A stretch of 64,000 nt of DNA from Scylla paramamosain (GCF_035594125.1 NC_087190.1:7286962-7350961), one strand, 5' to 3'. Numbered from the stretch's first letter, positions 12,876 through 24,350 are shown. Numbers and translations are program-made. The notes: generated from the letters alone by a model not told the origin.

Positions 12876-12926
12876 AGCTGCCCGGGTGGCTCATGGCAGT
12901 CCACTAGCTAAGCCACCCGGGCGGCT
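12876..12926. other. GC-rich hairpin
   Basis: Arms 12876-12891 and 12911-12926 (AGCTGCCCGGGTGGCT against its complement) match at 15 of 16 positions around a 19-base loop. It is very GC-rich in an AT-rich setting. The first arm plus loop recalls a tRNA A-box, but no B-box or cloverleaf is present. Confidence 0.7.
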
Positions 12927-12954
12927 CCGGCACCATAATGGTCAATAATTTTTG

Positions 12955-13365
12955 GATCTAAATATTAACAAAGAATTTTCTCAAAACACAGTTCTGGCAT
13001 ATTTCCATTTAATCTACAATGTTTTATGATTGGAATTTTTCATGTGAGTGGCCCAACAGACAATGTGGTTGTTTTACGGTTGCCTCGTAAATCAAAGGAT
13101 ATTACTCCATGTGCCTTCTTCATTTCTATTTATCATTTAATCTAACAACTTCTAGTTTACAATATTATTTAATTTTCTTATTCTAAAGTTTTAATGATCG
13201 CAAAACTATATATAAAATTATATTTGCATAACCAAGAAGAAAGTTTTTATATTCATGACCGTTCATTTAGGTCAAAAACAAAATGTCACTGGTTTATTAT
13301 TATTTGAAAGGTATTATCTTTTTTTTCCTTCCTATTTGCAATTTTACCCCATGCCAGCACTACCT
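12955..13365 (+). repeat. Family E interspersed repeat, copy 1
   Basis: Begins ATCTAAATATTAACAAAGA and matches 30863-31200 with many substitutions and short gaps, ending in both near ATTATCTTTTTTTTCC...CAATTTT. No coding frame; class unknown; strand arbitrary. Confidence 0.75.
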
Positions 13366-13509
13366 AAAAGTTCAATTTTTTTTTTTTTATGATTTTGCAT
13401 TAATTCCAGTTAACCTTTGTTTTAAATAATTGCTGTTTGTTGCCCTGCAATAGCCTATTTTATGTTTTTGTCACTTTTTACTTCTAACTTCTAACAATTT
13501 GCATTTGCC

Positions 13510-13727
13510 TTACTTTCCACATACTTGGCCTCGGACGGTATTCAGTACTGCACAAAAAGCAGAACTAGTTGCTTTCATAGATAGAGGATGAATTTTTGGA
13601 TTGACTACAAAGGACGTTCGCTAAATTGCATTACATGCATCAGAAAGGAATAACGTGGACCACAAACTTAACAAAATGGTGAAATCTTGCAACGAGTTTT
13701 TTTTTTTATTTTTTTTTTATTTCATGC

Positions 13728-13789
<62 letters not shown>

Positions 13790-14275
13790 TATTTATTTAT
13801 TAGTATGATACACATAGGAGTTTGTCTTTATTCCAATTGCAGCACCTGTTTCTGTCTTTTAACCAGGTTTGACTTGCGGGTAAAGACTGGTTAATGGGCT
13901 TCTAACAGTTTCCCCCCCTCCCCGAAATTGCAATTTGAATTTGGAATCAACTTAAGTATACTGCACGTGTGGGATACTTCAATCAGACAAGTGTTGACAA
14001 GCTGTTTGGTATCTTGTCCTCAGTGAAAGCAGACTTTTTTTTTTTTTTTTCCTCCACACAGGATCTTTAATGTCAATGAGACAGGTTTTACAGCGGTGCA
14101 GACAAAGTCTACAAAAAAAGCAGATTGGCACTCTGACTTCTGCCGAAAGAAGAGTTTTAGTTACAGCTGTTTACTGTATGTCTGCTCGGGCCCAGTTTGT
14201 TCCATCTTTCCTCATCTTTCTCAATGTACAGGGGTAGAGGACGATGAGGAAAGAAGTTTTCTATGCCATTTCTTC
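13510..14275 (+). pseudogene. Pogo/Tigger-type DNA transposase, decayed
   Basis: Pieces in shifting frames resemble a pogo-superfamily transposase in the right order. First FSTAQKAELVAFIDR and GLTTKDVR from the N-terminal helix-turn-helix region (about 13540-13620), then FNQTSVDKLFGIL (about 13979-14020), then IFNVNETGFTAVQ (about 14065-14103), which holds the first catalytic Asp region (family NVDETG; here Asn replaces Asp). QIGTLTSAERR and FVPSFLIF follow in another frame (about 14125-14215). A TTA microsatellite (13729-13800) and poly(T) runs split it. No terminal repeats were identified. Confidence 0.8.
13729..13800. repeat. (TTA)n microsatellite
   Basis: TTA array within the pogo-like pseudogene. 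Confidence 0.97.
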
Positions 14276-14576
14276 CACTAAGTATATATTTCTTTGTTTC
14301 AGAATTGAGGGTTATAGTGAATCCATAGAGGGATAAGATAGACCGCTGAGCTCCATCTTACCCAATTATATTTTATTTTGATACAATATCACGTTTGTCT
14401 TTGCCTTCAAAAACTGTGACCAGGGTGTGTACTGTAAAAATAACACCCTGAAGCACCACCATAGCCCTTAAAACCTGAAAAAAAAAATCTACGTAAATGT
14501 CTCTAGACTCGTTCTTTTGTTAAATAGTCCATCTTATCCCACCTTCCCCTATTACTATTTTTTTTTATTATTTATT

Positions 14577-14586
14577 GTCATTATTA

Positions 14587-14638
<52 letters not shown>

Positions 14639-14655
14639 TATTATTATTATTATTT
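14577..14655. repeat. (TTA)n microsatellite
   Basis: TTA array with a few variant units, in DNA between the pogo-like remains and LINE-S; nothing else recognised at 14276-14810. Confidence 0.95.
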
Positions 14656-14807
14656 ATTGTCAGACACTTTGTTATCACTTTTGTCATGAAGTTCTTGCTG
14701 TACATTGAAAATGTGTTAGTTATCACGCCTCTTCATCACGCCCTCTTTTATATTGTATATAAAATAAAATGTCCGTCATGAAGCTCCGCCTTTTCGAACC
14801 GTAGCTA

Positions 14808-14810
<3 letters not shown>

Positions 14811-14852
<42 letters not shown>
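14811..14852. repeat. (GT)n microsatellite
   Basis: GT array directly beyond the 3' end of LINE-S. Confidence 0.97.
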
Positions 14853-14854
<2 letters not shown>

Positions 14855-14857
<3 letters not shown>

Positions 14858-16511
14858 ATAATAAAAAAAATAATAAACGGTTTATTCTTTAGGCACTCAA
14901 CAAACTGAAAATGTACATTGGGGGTGGGGAAATACTTGACATTAATCCTAAAGGTAAGTCAAATCTAGAAGGGACTATTGATTGATGGCTCGCACTATGG
15001 TGGGAATCGCACTGAGTCTGTACCGGTCCGTACGCGGTCCGTAGGGGCGTTATCTTGTTGTGGTGTCTGGTGGCACGGGCCGGGCAAGGCGCGTCAGGCG
15101 GCAGCATGTTTCTGAGACGTGGATGTTGCAGAAGTCCCCTTCCAAACTTCTCCAGAGCCTCACGGTACCTGGTGAATAGTCGGGACAGGCTCAGGGTGTT
15201 CAGGGCTTCTTCATAGGTGGTGTATGCAGGGCCAAGGATGACCCTGCACGCCCTTTTCTGCACACTCTCCAACTGTAGCTGTTGAGTTTGTGTGAGGGAG
15301 GAGACCATGCTGGGGAGGCGTACATGAGTTTGGGGAGGATGAAGGTAAGATATACCCCCCTTAACTCATCTGTCGGCGTCCCCAGCGACCTGAGTCTGCG
15401 CAGCATGTACAGCCTGTAGGTAGGTGATCTTATGGTGCTGGCGACATGCTGCTTCCAGGTCAGCTGGTCGTCTACCGTGACTCCGAGGAGCTTGGCACAT
15501 CGGACCACCTGGAGGGGATGAGGGTCCACTGAGAGCTGGGGAGGGGGCACTGGTACAGAGGAGGTACAGAAATGCATCACCACAGTTTTGCTGTGGTTGA
15601 TGGTCATCCTGCTCTCCTCCGTCCACGTCTGCAGCCGCTCCAGAATCGCTTGCAGTGGCGAGTAGTTCGGGTTCTTGGTGGAAACTGGGACGCCCACGGT
15701 GCAGTCGTCCACATACTTCCAGCGATGGGGGGTGTCAGTGAGGCCGTCGTTAATGAGGAGGAGGAAGCATAGAGGACCCATCCTGGTCCCCTGGGGGACC
15801 CCACATGTCAGCTGTTGGAAAGTAGAGACAGAGCCCTGATAGCGAACGGCCTGACGCCTCCCTGTGAGGAAGTCGGTTAGCCACGCTATCAGGTTAGGAG
15901 GGAGACCCAGACTTACTGACTTGCTGATGACAACAGTGTGGTCAGCAAGATCAAAAGCCTTTTTGAAGTCCACAAAAGCAACAGCTAGAGAGGTGTTTCG
16001 CTTGTCCAGGTGGCTGTGGATGAATTCAAGGAAGCTGGTCAGGTAATGGGAGGTAGAGGTGGCTTTAATATTTCCAAACTGTCTGATATCCACGGTATTA
16101 CAGATTTTGGTGTAGGCCCAGTCATATACAAAATCTTCACAAATAAGGCTAGGGATGGGGGTGATAGAGACTGGCCTGAGGTCATTGAGTGACCGTGGAC
16201 TGGAGGTTTTGGGGATGGGGGTGACGTAAGATGTCTTCCAGTCCTCGGGGCAAGAGTGTTGGGAGAGTGAAGCGTTTATTATGGAGCATAGCGGTGTTGC
16301 TAGCTCTACAGCAAATTCCTTGTAAATTTTTATAGGGAGGTCAGTGGGAGTGGTGGATCTTGGTTTGAATTTGAGTATTTTCTTAAAAACATCCACCGCC
16401 TGGACACTGGGGGGATGAGAGGGAGCCGGAAGATAGGCAGGAAGCAGAGTGGTGTGGAGGGGAGGAAAGGTTTGACAGATAGCAGCAAAGTGATCGTTCA
16501 TCTGAGCCGCG

Positions 16512-16512
<1 letters not shown>
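14855..16512 (-). mobile_element. LINE-S: non-LTR retrotransposon, 5'-truncated
   Basis: Reversed element whose 3' side carries AATAAA-type words (reverse strand near 14875) and an A/T-rich tail at 14853-14880, and whose coding region runs up to 16501. Beyond that a GT array begins, so the endonuclease half is missing. The clade is not resolved by eye: the reverse transcriptase is clearly different from families A, CR1, R and D in this window. Confidence 0.85.
14889..16501 (-). pseudogene. LINE-S reverse transcriptase ORF (one frameshift)
   Basis: The frame from 16501 down to about 15300 reads a reverse transcriptase: DWKTSYVTPIPK, DLRPVSITP, AVAFVDFKKAFD, CGVPQGTRMGPLCF and the catalytic KYVDDCTVG (about 15695-15721), then a thumb-like region with LGVTVDDQLTWKQH. 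Near 15300 the frame changes; the C-terminal block continues in 14889-15308 (LESVQKRACRVILGPAY), which follows directly on YASPAWS of the first frame. So a single small indel separates this copy from an open frame over the region kept. It lacks the endonuclease, so it is a 5'-truncated insertion. Confidence 0.85.

Positions 16513-16514
<2 letters not shown>

Positions 16515-16585
<71 letters not shown>
16515..16585. repeat. (GT)n microsatellite
   Basis: GT array abutting the truncated 5' side of LINE-S. Confidence 0.97.
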
Positions 16586-16587
<2 letters not shown>

Positions 16588-16711
16588 AAAATATTATGTA
16601 ATAAGGTTAGCAGTAAATAAATGTTTACTTTACATGTACACATACCACGTAGTGTAGTAGTTAGCACGCTCCGTTTTCATCCAAGAAAGCCCAAGTTGCA
16701 GGTGTCTTCAG

Positions 16712-16979
16712 ATTGTTTCTCATCGCCGCAATGTTGCATCTCTTGTTATTTTCTACTGCTATTTTCACTGCACAAGGCTTTCTACTTTCACCCCTATTCT
16801 GTCTACCGCCTTAATTCCAATTCACGGTCTTTCACTGGTAAACTGAAACTCCTTGTTTTGTATTTGTATTTCATCTTTCTTGGATTTGAATTACCTCAAG
16901 AAGGAGGTCTCAAGAAACTTTCCCAACTTTGGATAATCCTTTTGGCCCTTTTTCCTTAGGGACTGGCACCTCAGTGGGC

Positions 16980-16980
<1 letters not shown>
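16712..16980 (+). mobile_element. Family A, old 3' fragment
   Basis: CATCGCCGCAATGTTGCATC, then CACCCCTATTCTGTC and GGGACTGGCACCTCAGTGGG follow the order of the family A 3' end, with internal deletions and many substitutions. It stops where a (TA)n array begins. It is among the most diverged A copies here. Confidence 0.75.
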
Positions 16981-16981
<1 letters not shown>

Positions 16982-17066
<85 letters not shown>

Positions 17067-17096
17067 GTGTGTGTGTGCGTGTGTGTGTGTGTGTGT
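16982..17096. repeat. (TA)n and (GT)n microsatellites
   Basis: TA array 16982-17062 followed by GT array 17064-17096; sits between the A fragment and family C copy 2. Confidence 0.97.
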
Positions 17097-17104
17097 TTCA
17101 CGGA

Positions 17105-17353
17105 ATGTGCGTGAATGTTGATTAACGTTTCTGTTTTATTAAAAGGTTTAATAAAATTTGGGGTATTGATTTAAAGGTGGTATTCAAAGTTCGTTTGTTT
17201 GCATTAAGTTTGTTTCAGTTGAATTTAGTTTTGATTTTGATTAAGTTGGATTATTTATTTATTATTATTTTTTTTTAATGTCTTGTTTACTTGTATTTTT
17301 TTTTTTTTTAGATTAAAGAATTAATATAGTAGCTGCCATTGGCCATGGTTTTT

Positions 17354-17445
<92 letters not shown>

Positions 17446-17907
17446 TCGTATATATATATCTTTACCTTGTTTTATATGGTAGCATTTCAGCCGTTTCTAA
17501 GGCACTGGAAAAACTCCATGATAACCAGACTGAGTTTTTATTTATGTTAGCTTTTAAATAACAAGTAAGGTTTTCAAATTGTTTTCCCTCCTTATCCATA
17601 ACGATATTCTTAGAAATTAGCTCTGTTACCTTGGGACCTATACTGGCAACAATGATAACTAATCAGTTCATGATAATAAAATTAAGTGAATAAGTTATAA
17701 CAATTAATTAGTCTCATGGTTTTATCTAGATTTTTGGTAGAAAATATCCTAATTATATAGGTGTTACATTCAATTGTGTGTGTATCACTGATGTTTGACT
17801 ACTACCTTATTAAAGTCATTTTTTCTTAATCTGTTTACATCCTCAATTTTGTTTTGTGGGTTTCGGGGCCTGACATACGTATCCATGGACAACGATGTCC
17901 TTTAGTC
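17105..17907 (+). repeat. Family C interspersed repeat, copy 2, left part
   Basis: Matches copy 1 (from 9613). It is interrupted at 17908 by LINE-R and resumes at 24027 with AAATCTCGCACACAGC...CCTAACTATAA, equivalent to copy 1 at about 10570-10640. The (TA)n array at 17359-17445 sits where copy 1 has only TATATAT. Confidence 0.8.
17359..17445. repeat. (TA)n microsatellite inside family C copy 2
   Basis: Pure TA array of about 87 bases; copy 1 has a short TATATAT seed at the same position (about 9850). Confidence 0.97.
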
Positions 17908-18258
17908 TCTGACGCCATTTTTTTTTTTTTTTTTTTTTTTTAGGGGGTGAAGAGAGGAAGATAGCTAGCTAAGAGAAAGTGGGTGGGAAGAGAAGGGGTG
18001 AAAGAAAGTTGGAGAAAGATAGGATGTGGGATTGACCACGTTCTGTTTTTATATATATTTTTTTATCTATATTTATTTACATTATGATTTTATGTATACA
18101 TCTCCAGATATAACAAAAACAAATCTTATTTCTAGTTTACAGTAATAGTAACAAAGTGACAAAAGCAAACAAAGTGACACAGGAGCCACAAATGCACTAC
18201 CAGAAACACAACTTTCCCTATGACACAGACTTCTGAGGGAAGTGAATCTGTCCTAGTG

Positions 18259-18260
<2 letters not shown>

Positions 18261-18309
<49 letters not shown>
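18261..18309. repeat. (GA)n tract in LINE-R 3' UTR
   Basis: Long GA array; the sister 3' UTR at 23737-23750 has only a short GA run at the same place. Confidence 0.95.
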
Positions 18310-18310
<1 letters not shown>

Positions 18311-18741
18311 TGTGCTTTTTTTTCTTTTCTTTTTTTTCCTAGTGTGCAATTTCGTAGGACAGCAACCTCCAGAAGGAACACAACTTGCCCTAACAAATAG
18401 ACTGATTAGTGCTGCAGCCCCTAATGTCACTCTAATTACATTTATATTGTATTAATTATTAATTTTTAACATTTATGATGATGTTGAACTTCGTCGTCCT
18501 CGCTGGTCCGGGCCGTCCTCGTCGCTCGTCCACTGCATAGACAATCTGTGGATACTAGAGAAAAATATTAATTTTGTCAAGGTGATGTTGCCTAAAGTGT
18601 TTCCCTGCTAAGTGTGTACCTATCTTAGGAAACACGTGTGTGTTATTGTGTTTGTTACGATTCTTCGAATTATTTTCTTGCTCCATTTTATAGTTTCTTT
18701 TCCATTATAATTTTCATTTTGCGTTTGTTATATAATTCTTT

Positions 18742-21480
18742 TTAAGTTATAATCGCTTCAGGTGGTTCCATTGTAATGATCTTACTACATTTAGGAAACC
18801 AGGAATGCGTATGGTTATGTGGAGTTATTAAAGTATTGTACTGTTCATTCTCACTCATTTTTATAGTTTCCCAAGTATTTAGTACCCTCTGGTAGTTGAA
18901 TATATTTAGAGGAGTAATGCCATATTTAATATGTAATTCAACAGTATTTAGTTGTTCTTGTTCATTGCAATGAATGAATCTTAATGCTTTATTAAGTATT
19001 ATTTGCATTTTCCTTTTTTGAGACTTGGAGGCCATGCATAGCGGTATTGATGGATATGTGATTACTGGAATTAATAAGGTCTTTACTAACATTGTCTTTG
19101 TTTTAGGAGTTAAACTGCTAAATCTTCTTAATTGAAAAAAAACTCCTTTACCCTTATTTATTGTATTTGTGATATAATTGACAAATCCATGTGTCGTTAT
19201 ATTCAAACCAAGCAGTTTCCCCTTTTTACTTGTCTCAATTTCTTTTCCATTTACTTTGATGTTATTTGTTTTAAGTTGTGCAATAGGTATTATTTTGAAT
19301 TTTTCTTCACTAGTCTTTATTTTCCAAGTCCTTTCAAATTTACTTATTCTCTCGATCTCACGTTCCACTTTCGCTTTCATCATAAGCTTAGACTTATTTG
19401 GAGAAGTAATTATTTGTGTTACATCATCCGCATACATAGTGCCAAGGCAACCAGCAGTTGGTGGGGAGAGATCGTTGGTAAACAGAGTATATAAAGTGGG
19501 AGACAATACGCTCCCTTGTGGAACACCACTTAAAAGATTTATTTATTCACTGAATTTGTTGCCTATGTTTATTTTTGCTGTTCGATGTTCTAGAAAATTA
19601 CATAAATTTTTTTTCAAGTATTTCTGGTAATCTCAGTCTTAGAATCTTATATTTAAGGCCATTATGCCAAACTTTATCAAAAGCTTTGGCCACATCACGT
19701 AGTACCATGTAGACCTGTTTCTTTTCTGCTAAAGCGTTCGCAATTGTTTCATATGTGGTAGTAATAGAAGTATGAGTCCCTTTATAAGTCCGGAAACCGT
19801 CCTGTCTTTCTTTTAAGGTATTGTTTTCTACTAAAAAGTTATTTAATCTTGACTGAATTACTCGCTCAAAAATTTTTCCAAGTACCTCAAGTAATGATAT
19901 TGGACGATAGTTTATGGGATTTGTGGGAGTTTTATCTTTTTTTTTGGAATAAATTTGATAATTGCTTCTTTAAAACATTTAGGAAAATAACCGATTGATA
20001 GACATGCGTTGAATATATTTCGTAATTGTCCCAGAGTCTTTTCTGTACATTTTTCGAGTATTATTTTGTTAATTTTGGTAGAGCCAGGGGTTTTCTTCTT
20101 TTATCTTTAAATAAACATTTTTATTTCCTCTAAAGTTATTTCTCTAGTTTGATAATTGTCATTATTTATTCTGTCAGTGTTAACTGTCGGAAATGGATTA
20201 ATTATATTTTTGTATTTATTTATATATTGGTCAATGTGATCGGAATGGTTTTTATCAAAACTATTTTCTTCCTCCTCAGTAATTCTAAAAACATCTCTCC
20301 AAATTTTTTTCAAAAAAATTACATTTTTCTTGGTCAGAGTAGTATTTGTTTCCTTCGTTGTCCTTCAGATAGTTAACATGAGTTGTATTTTTACCTTTCA
20401 GTATTTTTATTTTACTCCAAAAGTCTTTACTATTTTTACAGTTATCTGATAATTTATATAATCTATTTTTTCTTCCCAGTTCTTGTTATGTGCCTCCTTA
20501 CATCGGTCTCGTAATTCGGTCTTAATTCTTTGGTATTCTCTGTAGGTTTGTGATGTCCAACCAAAAGAGTTTGCAAATTCTGATAAAGTTTTATATTGAT
20601 TTTCGAGTTCTTTAATTTCAGTTGTTGCTTTTAATTGGTATATTATATTGGTAGCTAGACTTTGGTATCGATGCATCCATTGCGTTTTTAAGTGTTTTTA
20701 GCCAATTTAAAATGGCATCTTCTAATTGTTCAGCAGTAGTACCTTCTAGATTAGTAATATTTATTTGTGTGTCCAGTTTATATTGAAAAAGATCCCAGTC
20801 AGCTTTGTTTGTTTTGTATACTTTTGGTTTTTCTTTTAAAAATGGTTTTGTGGAAAGTTTTATAATTACAGGTAGATGATCCGATGTCGTTATTTCTCCG
20901 GGTTCACAGATAATGTTTAGATAATGATGTTTGTTAGCAAAAATTTTATCTGGATTTGTTTGTGAATTATGAGAGAAAAAAGTTGGAAAATGTGGACCCA
21001 AATGAATCATTTTCCCTTGGTTAATAAGATTTAATAAACTTTTCCCAACAGTGTTATTTTCTTTGTTACCAAAACTTGTATGCCTACCATAAAGTCACCT
21101 ATTATATAAGTTGGAATAGAGTTACTCAGAAGCTTATGCATATCGGTATACGAGAGGAAAGGACGTCTTGGAGGTAAGTAAGTAGTGGCTATTTTAATTG
21201 GACCAAGGCTGGTTTCAACTTCCAAGGCTAAGGAATTTGTATCAAAATCGTCATATAGTTTATGTTTAATGTTATATTTTACTGCAATGGCTGATCCATC
21301 AGACATACTTTCAGTATAATTAATTTTATAGATTCTATATCCTGGTATTTTTAAATCTTCACTTGATTTTAAGCCATGACTATTTATTATAAGGTCAGGA
21401 TTACTTGTAAGATAATTTGGTATTAATGAATGTTTGTTTGTTTTCCAGTTAAGGACATTATGTTGAATGATTTTGAGACT
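18742..21480 (-). pseudogene. LINE-R ORF2 (endonuclease + reverse transcriptase), several frameshifts
   Basis: Reading inward from 21480: IIQHNVLNWKTNK, then YLPPRRPFLSYTDMHKL and PTYIIGDF (endonuclease, about 21085-21180), a frame change near 21060, then GPHFPTFFSHNS and TTSDHLPVIIKL (the SDH motif, about 20865-20890). The reverse transcriptase follows: NYRPISLLEVLGK (about 19880-19915), RDVAKAFDKVWHNGLK (about 19655-19700), [17 protein letters not shown] (about 19485-19530) and MYADDVTQII (about 19410-19440). The last 254-residue frame, to 18742, is open. Damage is limited to a handful of indels, which suggests moderate age. Confidence 0.85.
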
Positions 21481-21753
21481 GTAATTAAATGTGAGGATAT
21501 TTGGTAAGGCGCGGGTCTGTCTTTTGGTGATGAACGTACCAGTCCACTTCTGATTTTCCTGAAGGAATCATTATCGACCTTGAACATACAATTCTTTACT
21601 AATTTTCTGCAGTATTTGTTCTTCTGTGTATTTTCCCTCCGTATATTTCCATTTATACTTTTTGTTTTTTTTATTCCAACTAGTAGGTCAGCCATAGATA
21701 GATCCTTCGGCCAGTCTTTATCTTTTGTAGTGTATAGTTCTAATCCAATATCA

Positions 21754-22848
21754 TCACTCAAGTTTTCCTGCAAGTGAATCTGAACTTTTTTGTCTAGTAA
21801 ATTTAGGTTTGGTTGCTTGGATCCTGCGTGATGATTCACTTGTTCCTGTGTCAGTTGCTCCTACAATGTCCTGTATTTGAGAGGTATTACTCTTAGTAGA
21901 AGGCTCATCATCAGGAAATTTGATAATTGGGAGCTTATTTGCTTTAAGTAGCTTATTTAATTCATATTTGTAAGTACCTGGATTCTTCAGATTTGCATTT
22001 TCAGCATGGGCTATACAAGTGTAAATTTGTAAAACATCTTCCTTAGATACAAGTGGTTTTTGGAAGTTAGTCATAGTAGTAGTAGTAAATGGAGAGTGCT
22101 GTGCAACATTTGCATAACTCATTTTTTGTTTGTTGGATATTTCATTCCTTTTCTCTTTTATTATTTCTTTCCTTTTTATACATTTCATAGCCATCGTACT
22201 ATGGTCTTCCTTACAGTTCAGGCATTTCTTAGTTACAGTTTGGCATTGATGCCAAACATGCCCTTCTTCACTACATTCAGAGCAAATTTTGTACTCTTTA
22301 GGCATAGAACACTCACTAGTAAAGTGATCTTCTAAGGCGTAACATCTTAGACAACACTTAATAGAGATGTATGTTTCTTGCTTAATTTCATGTGATGGAA
22401 TGCTTATGTGAAATGCTTTAAGACCTTTCTCTATACATTTTAATGCCAAAGATGTTTGAGAAAAGGTTATTTTTAGTGTTGGAGACTTTGGAAATTTATA
22501 GATGTCTACTATATCCTCCCCTATCCAGGGGTTGCATTTTTGTAGTTCCTCCCCAATATCTACTATATGTTTTTCATATATTATTTCATCCACTCTGGGT
22601 AGAATAACACTTTTTTTAACCTTAAATTGAGGTTACATAATAGGACTGAACCCATGTCTCTCAAGTTCTGTCTTGGTGTCAACATTGAATATGCAGTCAG
22701 CATGATGTTCATTAAGTGTCAGTGCAATAAAACCATCATTAATTGCAATAAATCCTGTAACCTCTATATCTCTTGAACTCAAAATTTCGAGTAATTTAAG
22801 TTTATTTTCTCTGTTAGATGGCCTACATTTTATTTTAATCTTTGCCAT
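21754..22848 (-). pseudogene. LINE-R ORF1 with three CCHC zinc knuckles, one in-frame stop
   Basis: Starts MAKIKIKCRPSNRE at 22848 and stays in one frame to 21754 except for a TAA after SPIM (about 22633-22635). Three knuckles follow each other: CLRCYALEDHFTSEC, CSECSEEGHVWHQC and CLNCKEDHSTMAMKC (about 22180-22370). This is the usual nucleic-acid-binding ORF1 protein of I/Jockey-type LINEs. The C-terminal third is Ser/Thr-rich and has no recognised domain. Confidence 0.87.
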
Positions 22849-23371
22849 GGTGCATCATACTACCTACAGCAGTCCGGAGAAAAAACCTAACTCCGAGCTG
22901 CTGCCCCGTTCGGGTCTTCCACCTGTCTGACAGAGTCCCTGTGGCCCAGGATCTGGTCTTCCTATAACCGACCCTCTAAGGGTCCCCCTCAGGGAGCTAC
23001 CCTACGAGACAGTCCTTACGGGGTCAAAGGCTTCGTACCGACTCAGTCCGACGCTAAACGGGCGAAAAAATTCAAAGTCCTAACCTGCAAGGGAAAATCG
23101 TAACCTGCAAGGGAAAAACAAAGTCCACAAAGTGGCCAGACAACGGCTAAGTCCACAGAGTGGCGGCCAGAAACAGAGTCCAGACACGGGAGCACAGCGA
23201 GAGTCCACAAAGTGGACAGCAAACACCACACCAAGCGGAGACAAAGTCCCGTATCACACAGTGTGAAGATTAAGTCCACAAAGTAGAGAAGGAGCAGCTG
23301 AGGTGTAAAGCCCGGACAAAGCCGCAGCGTGTCTCGGAGTGGACTCGTAAAGCTGCTCTCCGACTCACTGG
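22849..23371 (-). promoter_or_regulatory. LINE-R 5' leader with repeated GTCCACAAAGTGG-like words
   Basis: GC-richer than the rest of the element. GTCCACAAAGTGG or close variants occur at about 23124, 23151, 23208 and 23270, each partly self-complementary. In full-length LINEs the promoter lies in this region; that role is inferred only from position. Confidence 0.55.
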
Positions 23372-23382
23372 TCTGACGCCAA

Positions 23383-24016
23383 TTTTTTTTTTTTTTTTTT
23401 TTTTTTAAGTGGGTGAAGAGAGGAAGATAGCTAAGAGAAAGTGGGTGGGAAGAGAAGGGGTGAAAGAAAGTTGGAGAAAGATAGGATGTGGGATTGACCA
23501 CGTTATTGTTTTTATTTATAGGTTTTTTTTTATCTATATTTATTTGCATTATGATTTTATATATATCTGGTTGACACTCCAGATACAACAAAAACAAATC
23601 TTATTTCTAGTTTACAGTAATAGTAACAAAGTGACAAAAGCAAACAAAGTGACACAGGAGCCACAAATGCACTACCAGAAACACAACTTTCCCTATGACA
23701 CAGACTTCTGAGGGAAGTGAATCTGTCCTAGTGCAAGAGAGAGAGAGAGTGTTTTTTTTTTTTTTTCCCAGTGTGCTATTTCGTAGGACGGCAACCTCCA
23801 GAAGGAACACAACTTGCCCTAAGAAATAGACTGAGTAGTGCTGCAGCCCCTAATGTCACTCTAATTACATTTATATTGTATTAATTATTAATTTTCAACA
23901 TTTATGATGATGTTGAACTTCGTCGTCCTCGCTGGTCTGGGCCGTCCTCGTCGCTCGTCCATTGCATAGACAATCTGTGGATACTAGAGAAAAACATTAA
24001 TTTTGTCAAGGTGTGG
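23383..24016 (-). mobile_element. LINE-R, 3'-end-only copy in tandem with the full copy
   Basis: Poly(T) at 23383-23406 then sequence nearly the same as 17942-18584, ending at the shared word TTTTGTCAAGGTG. After that the full copy continues into its 3' UTR while this one meets TCTGACGCCA and family C. It is a 5'-truncated insertion in the same orientation. Confidence 0.9.
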
Positions 24017-24026
24017 TCTGACGCCA

Positions 24027-24098
24027 AAATCTCGCACACAGCTTTATATACTGGCCGCCATACATCCCAGGAACTAGTCCTCCGCCTAACTATAAGGT
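24027..24098 (+). repeat. Family C interspersed repeat, copy 2, right part
   Basis: Continuation of 17105-17907 after the LINE-R insertions; cut at 24098-24110 by the start of family A copy 3. Confidence 0.75.
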
Positions 24099-24109
24099 AT
24101 AAGGAGGTA

Positions 24110-24350
24110 AGGAGGAGGCAGTAGACACCTGCCGAAACGATAATTACTCCCTGTGAGGTCTAAAGCACTGTTCAGGGGGTGCTGTGAACTTATCATTAAA
24201 CCCAGCTGTGACCTCACTGAACGTTTCCCTTTGTGTCTCACAGCACAAGGGGGCAGTCACAGCCTGCCCTCTAAAGACAAGTCTCTTCCTCCACACAAAA
24301 CTACAAGCACCTAATAACACACACACCCTTCACTCAAAAATTTTAAAATC
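24110..24350 (+). promoter_or_regulatory. Family A 5' leader with nested inverted repeats
   Basis: The leader holds GGCAG/CTGCC arms at the very start, then GTGAGGTC (about 24155) pairing with GACCTCAC (about 24211), with AGCAC/GTGCT nested inside. The same leader is at 41865-42095, 57983-58226 and 61656-61890. Full-length LINEs carry their promoter in this region; a structured RNA role is a guess. Confidence 0.6.

Larger units (their letters stand above)
17918..23371 (-). mobile_element. LINE-R: full-length non-LTR retrotransposon (reversed)
   Basis: The poly(A) tail is at 17918-17941 as poly(T), then a 3' untranslated region of about 800 bases including a (GA)n tract, ORF2 (18742-21480), ORF1 (21754-22848), and a GC-richer 5' leader (22849-23371) with repeated GTCCACAAAGTGG-like words. 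Two ORFs, CCHC knuckles in ORF1 and endonuclease plus RT in ORF2 place it in the broad I/Jockey group; no RNase H domain was seen. It is bounded by TCTGACGCCA on both sides. Confidence 0.88.
17908..24026. repeat. Threefold target-site repeat TCTGACGCCA bounding two LINE-R insertions
   Basis: The word TCTGACGCCA occurs at 17908-17917, 23372-23381 and 24017-24026. The first and third border family C sequence. The middle one lies between the full LINE-R copy and the 3'-only copy. This is what two successive insertions at the same target would leave. Confidence 0.85.

Noticed and set aside
17908..24026. Treating the two 640-base LINE-R 3' UTR copies as LTRs of one element
   Set aside because: Each begins with a poly(T) run, lacks TG...CA ends, and the enclosed ORFs are of a non-LTR element whose own 3' UTR is the left copy.
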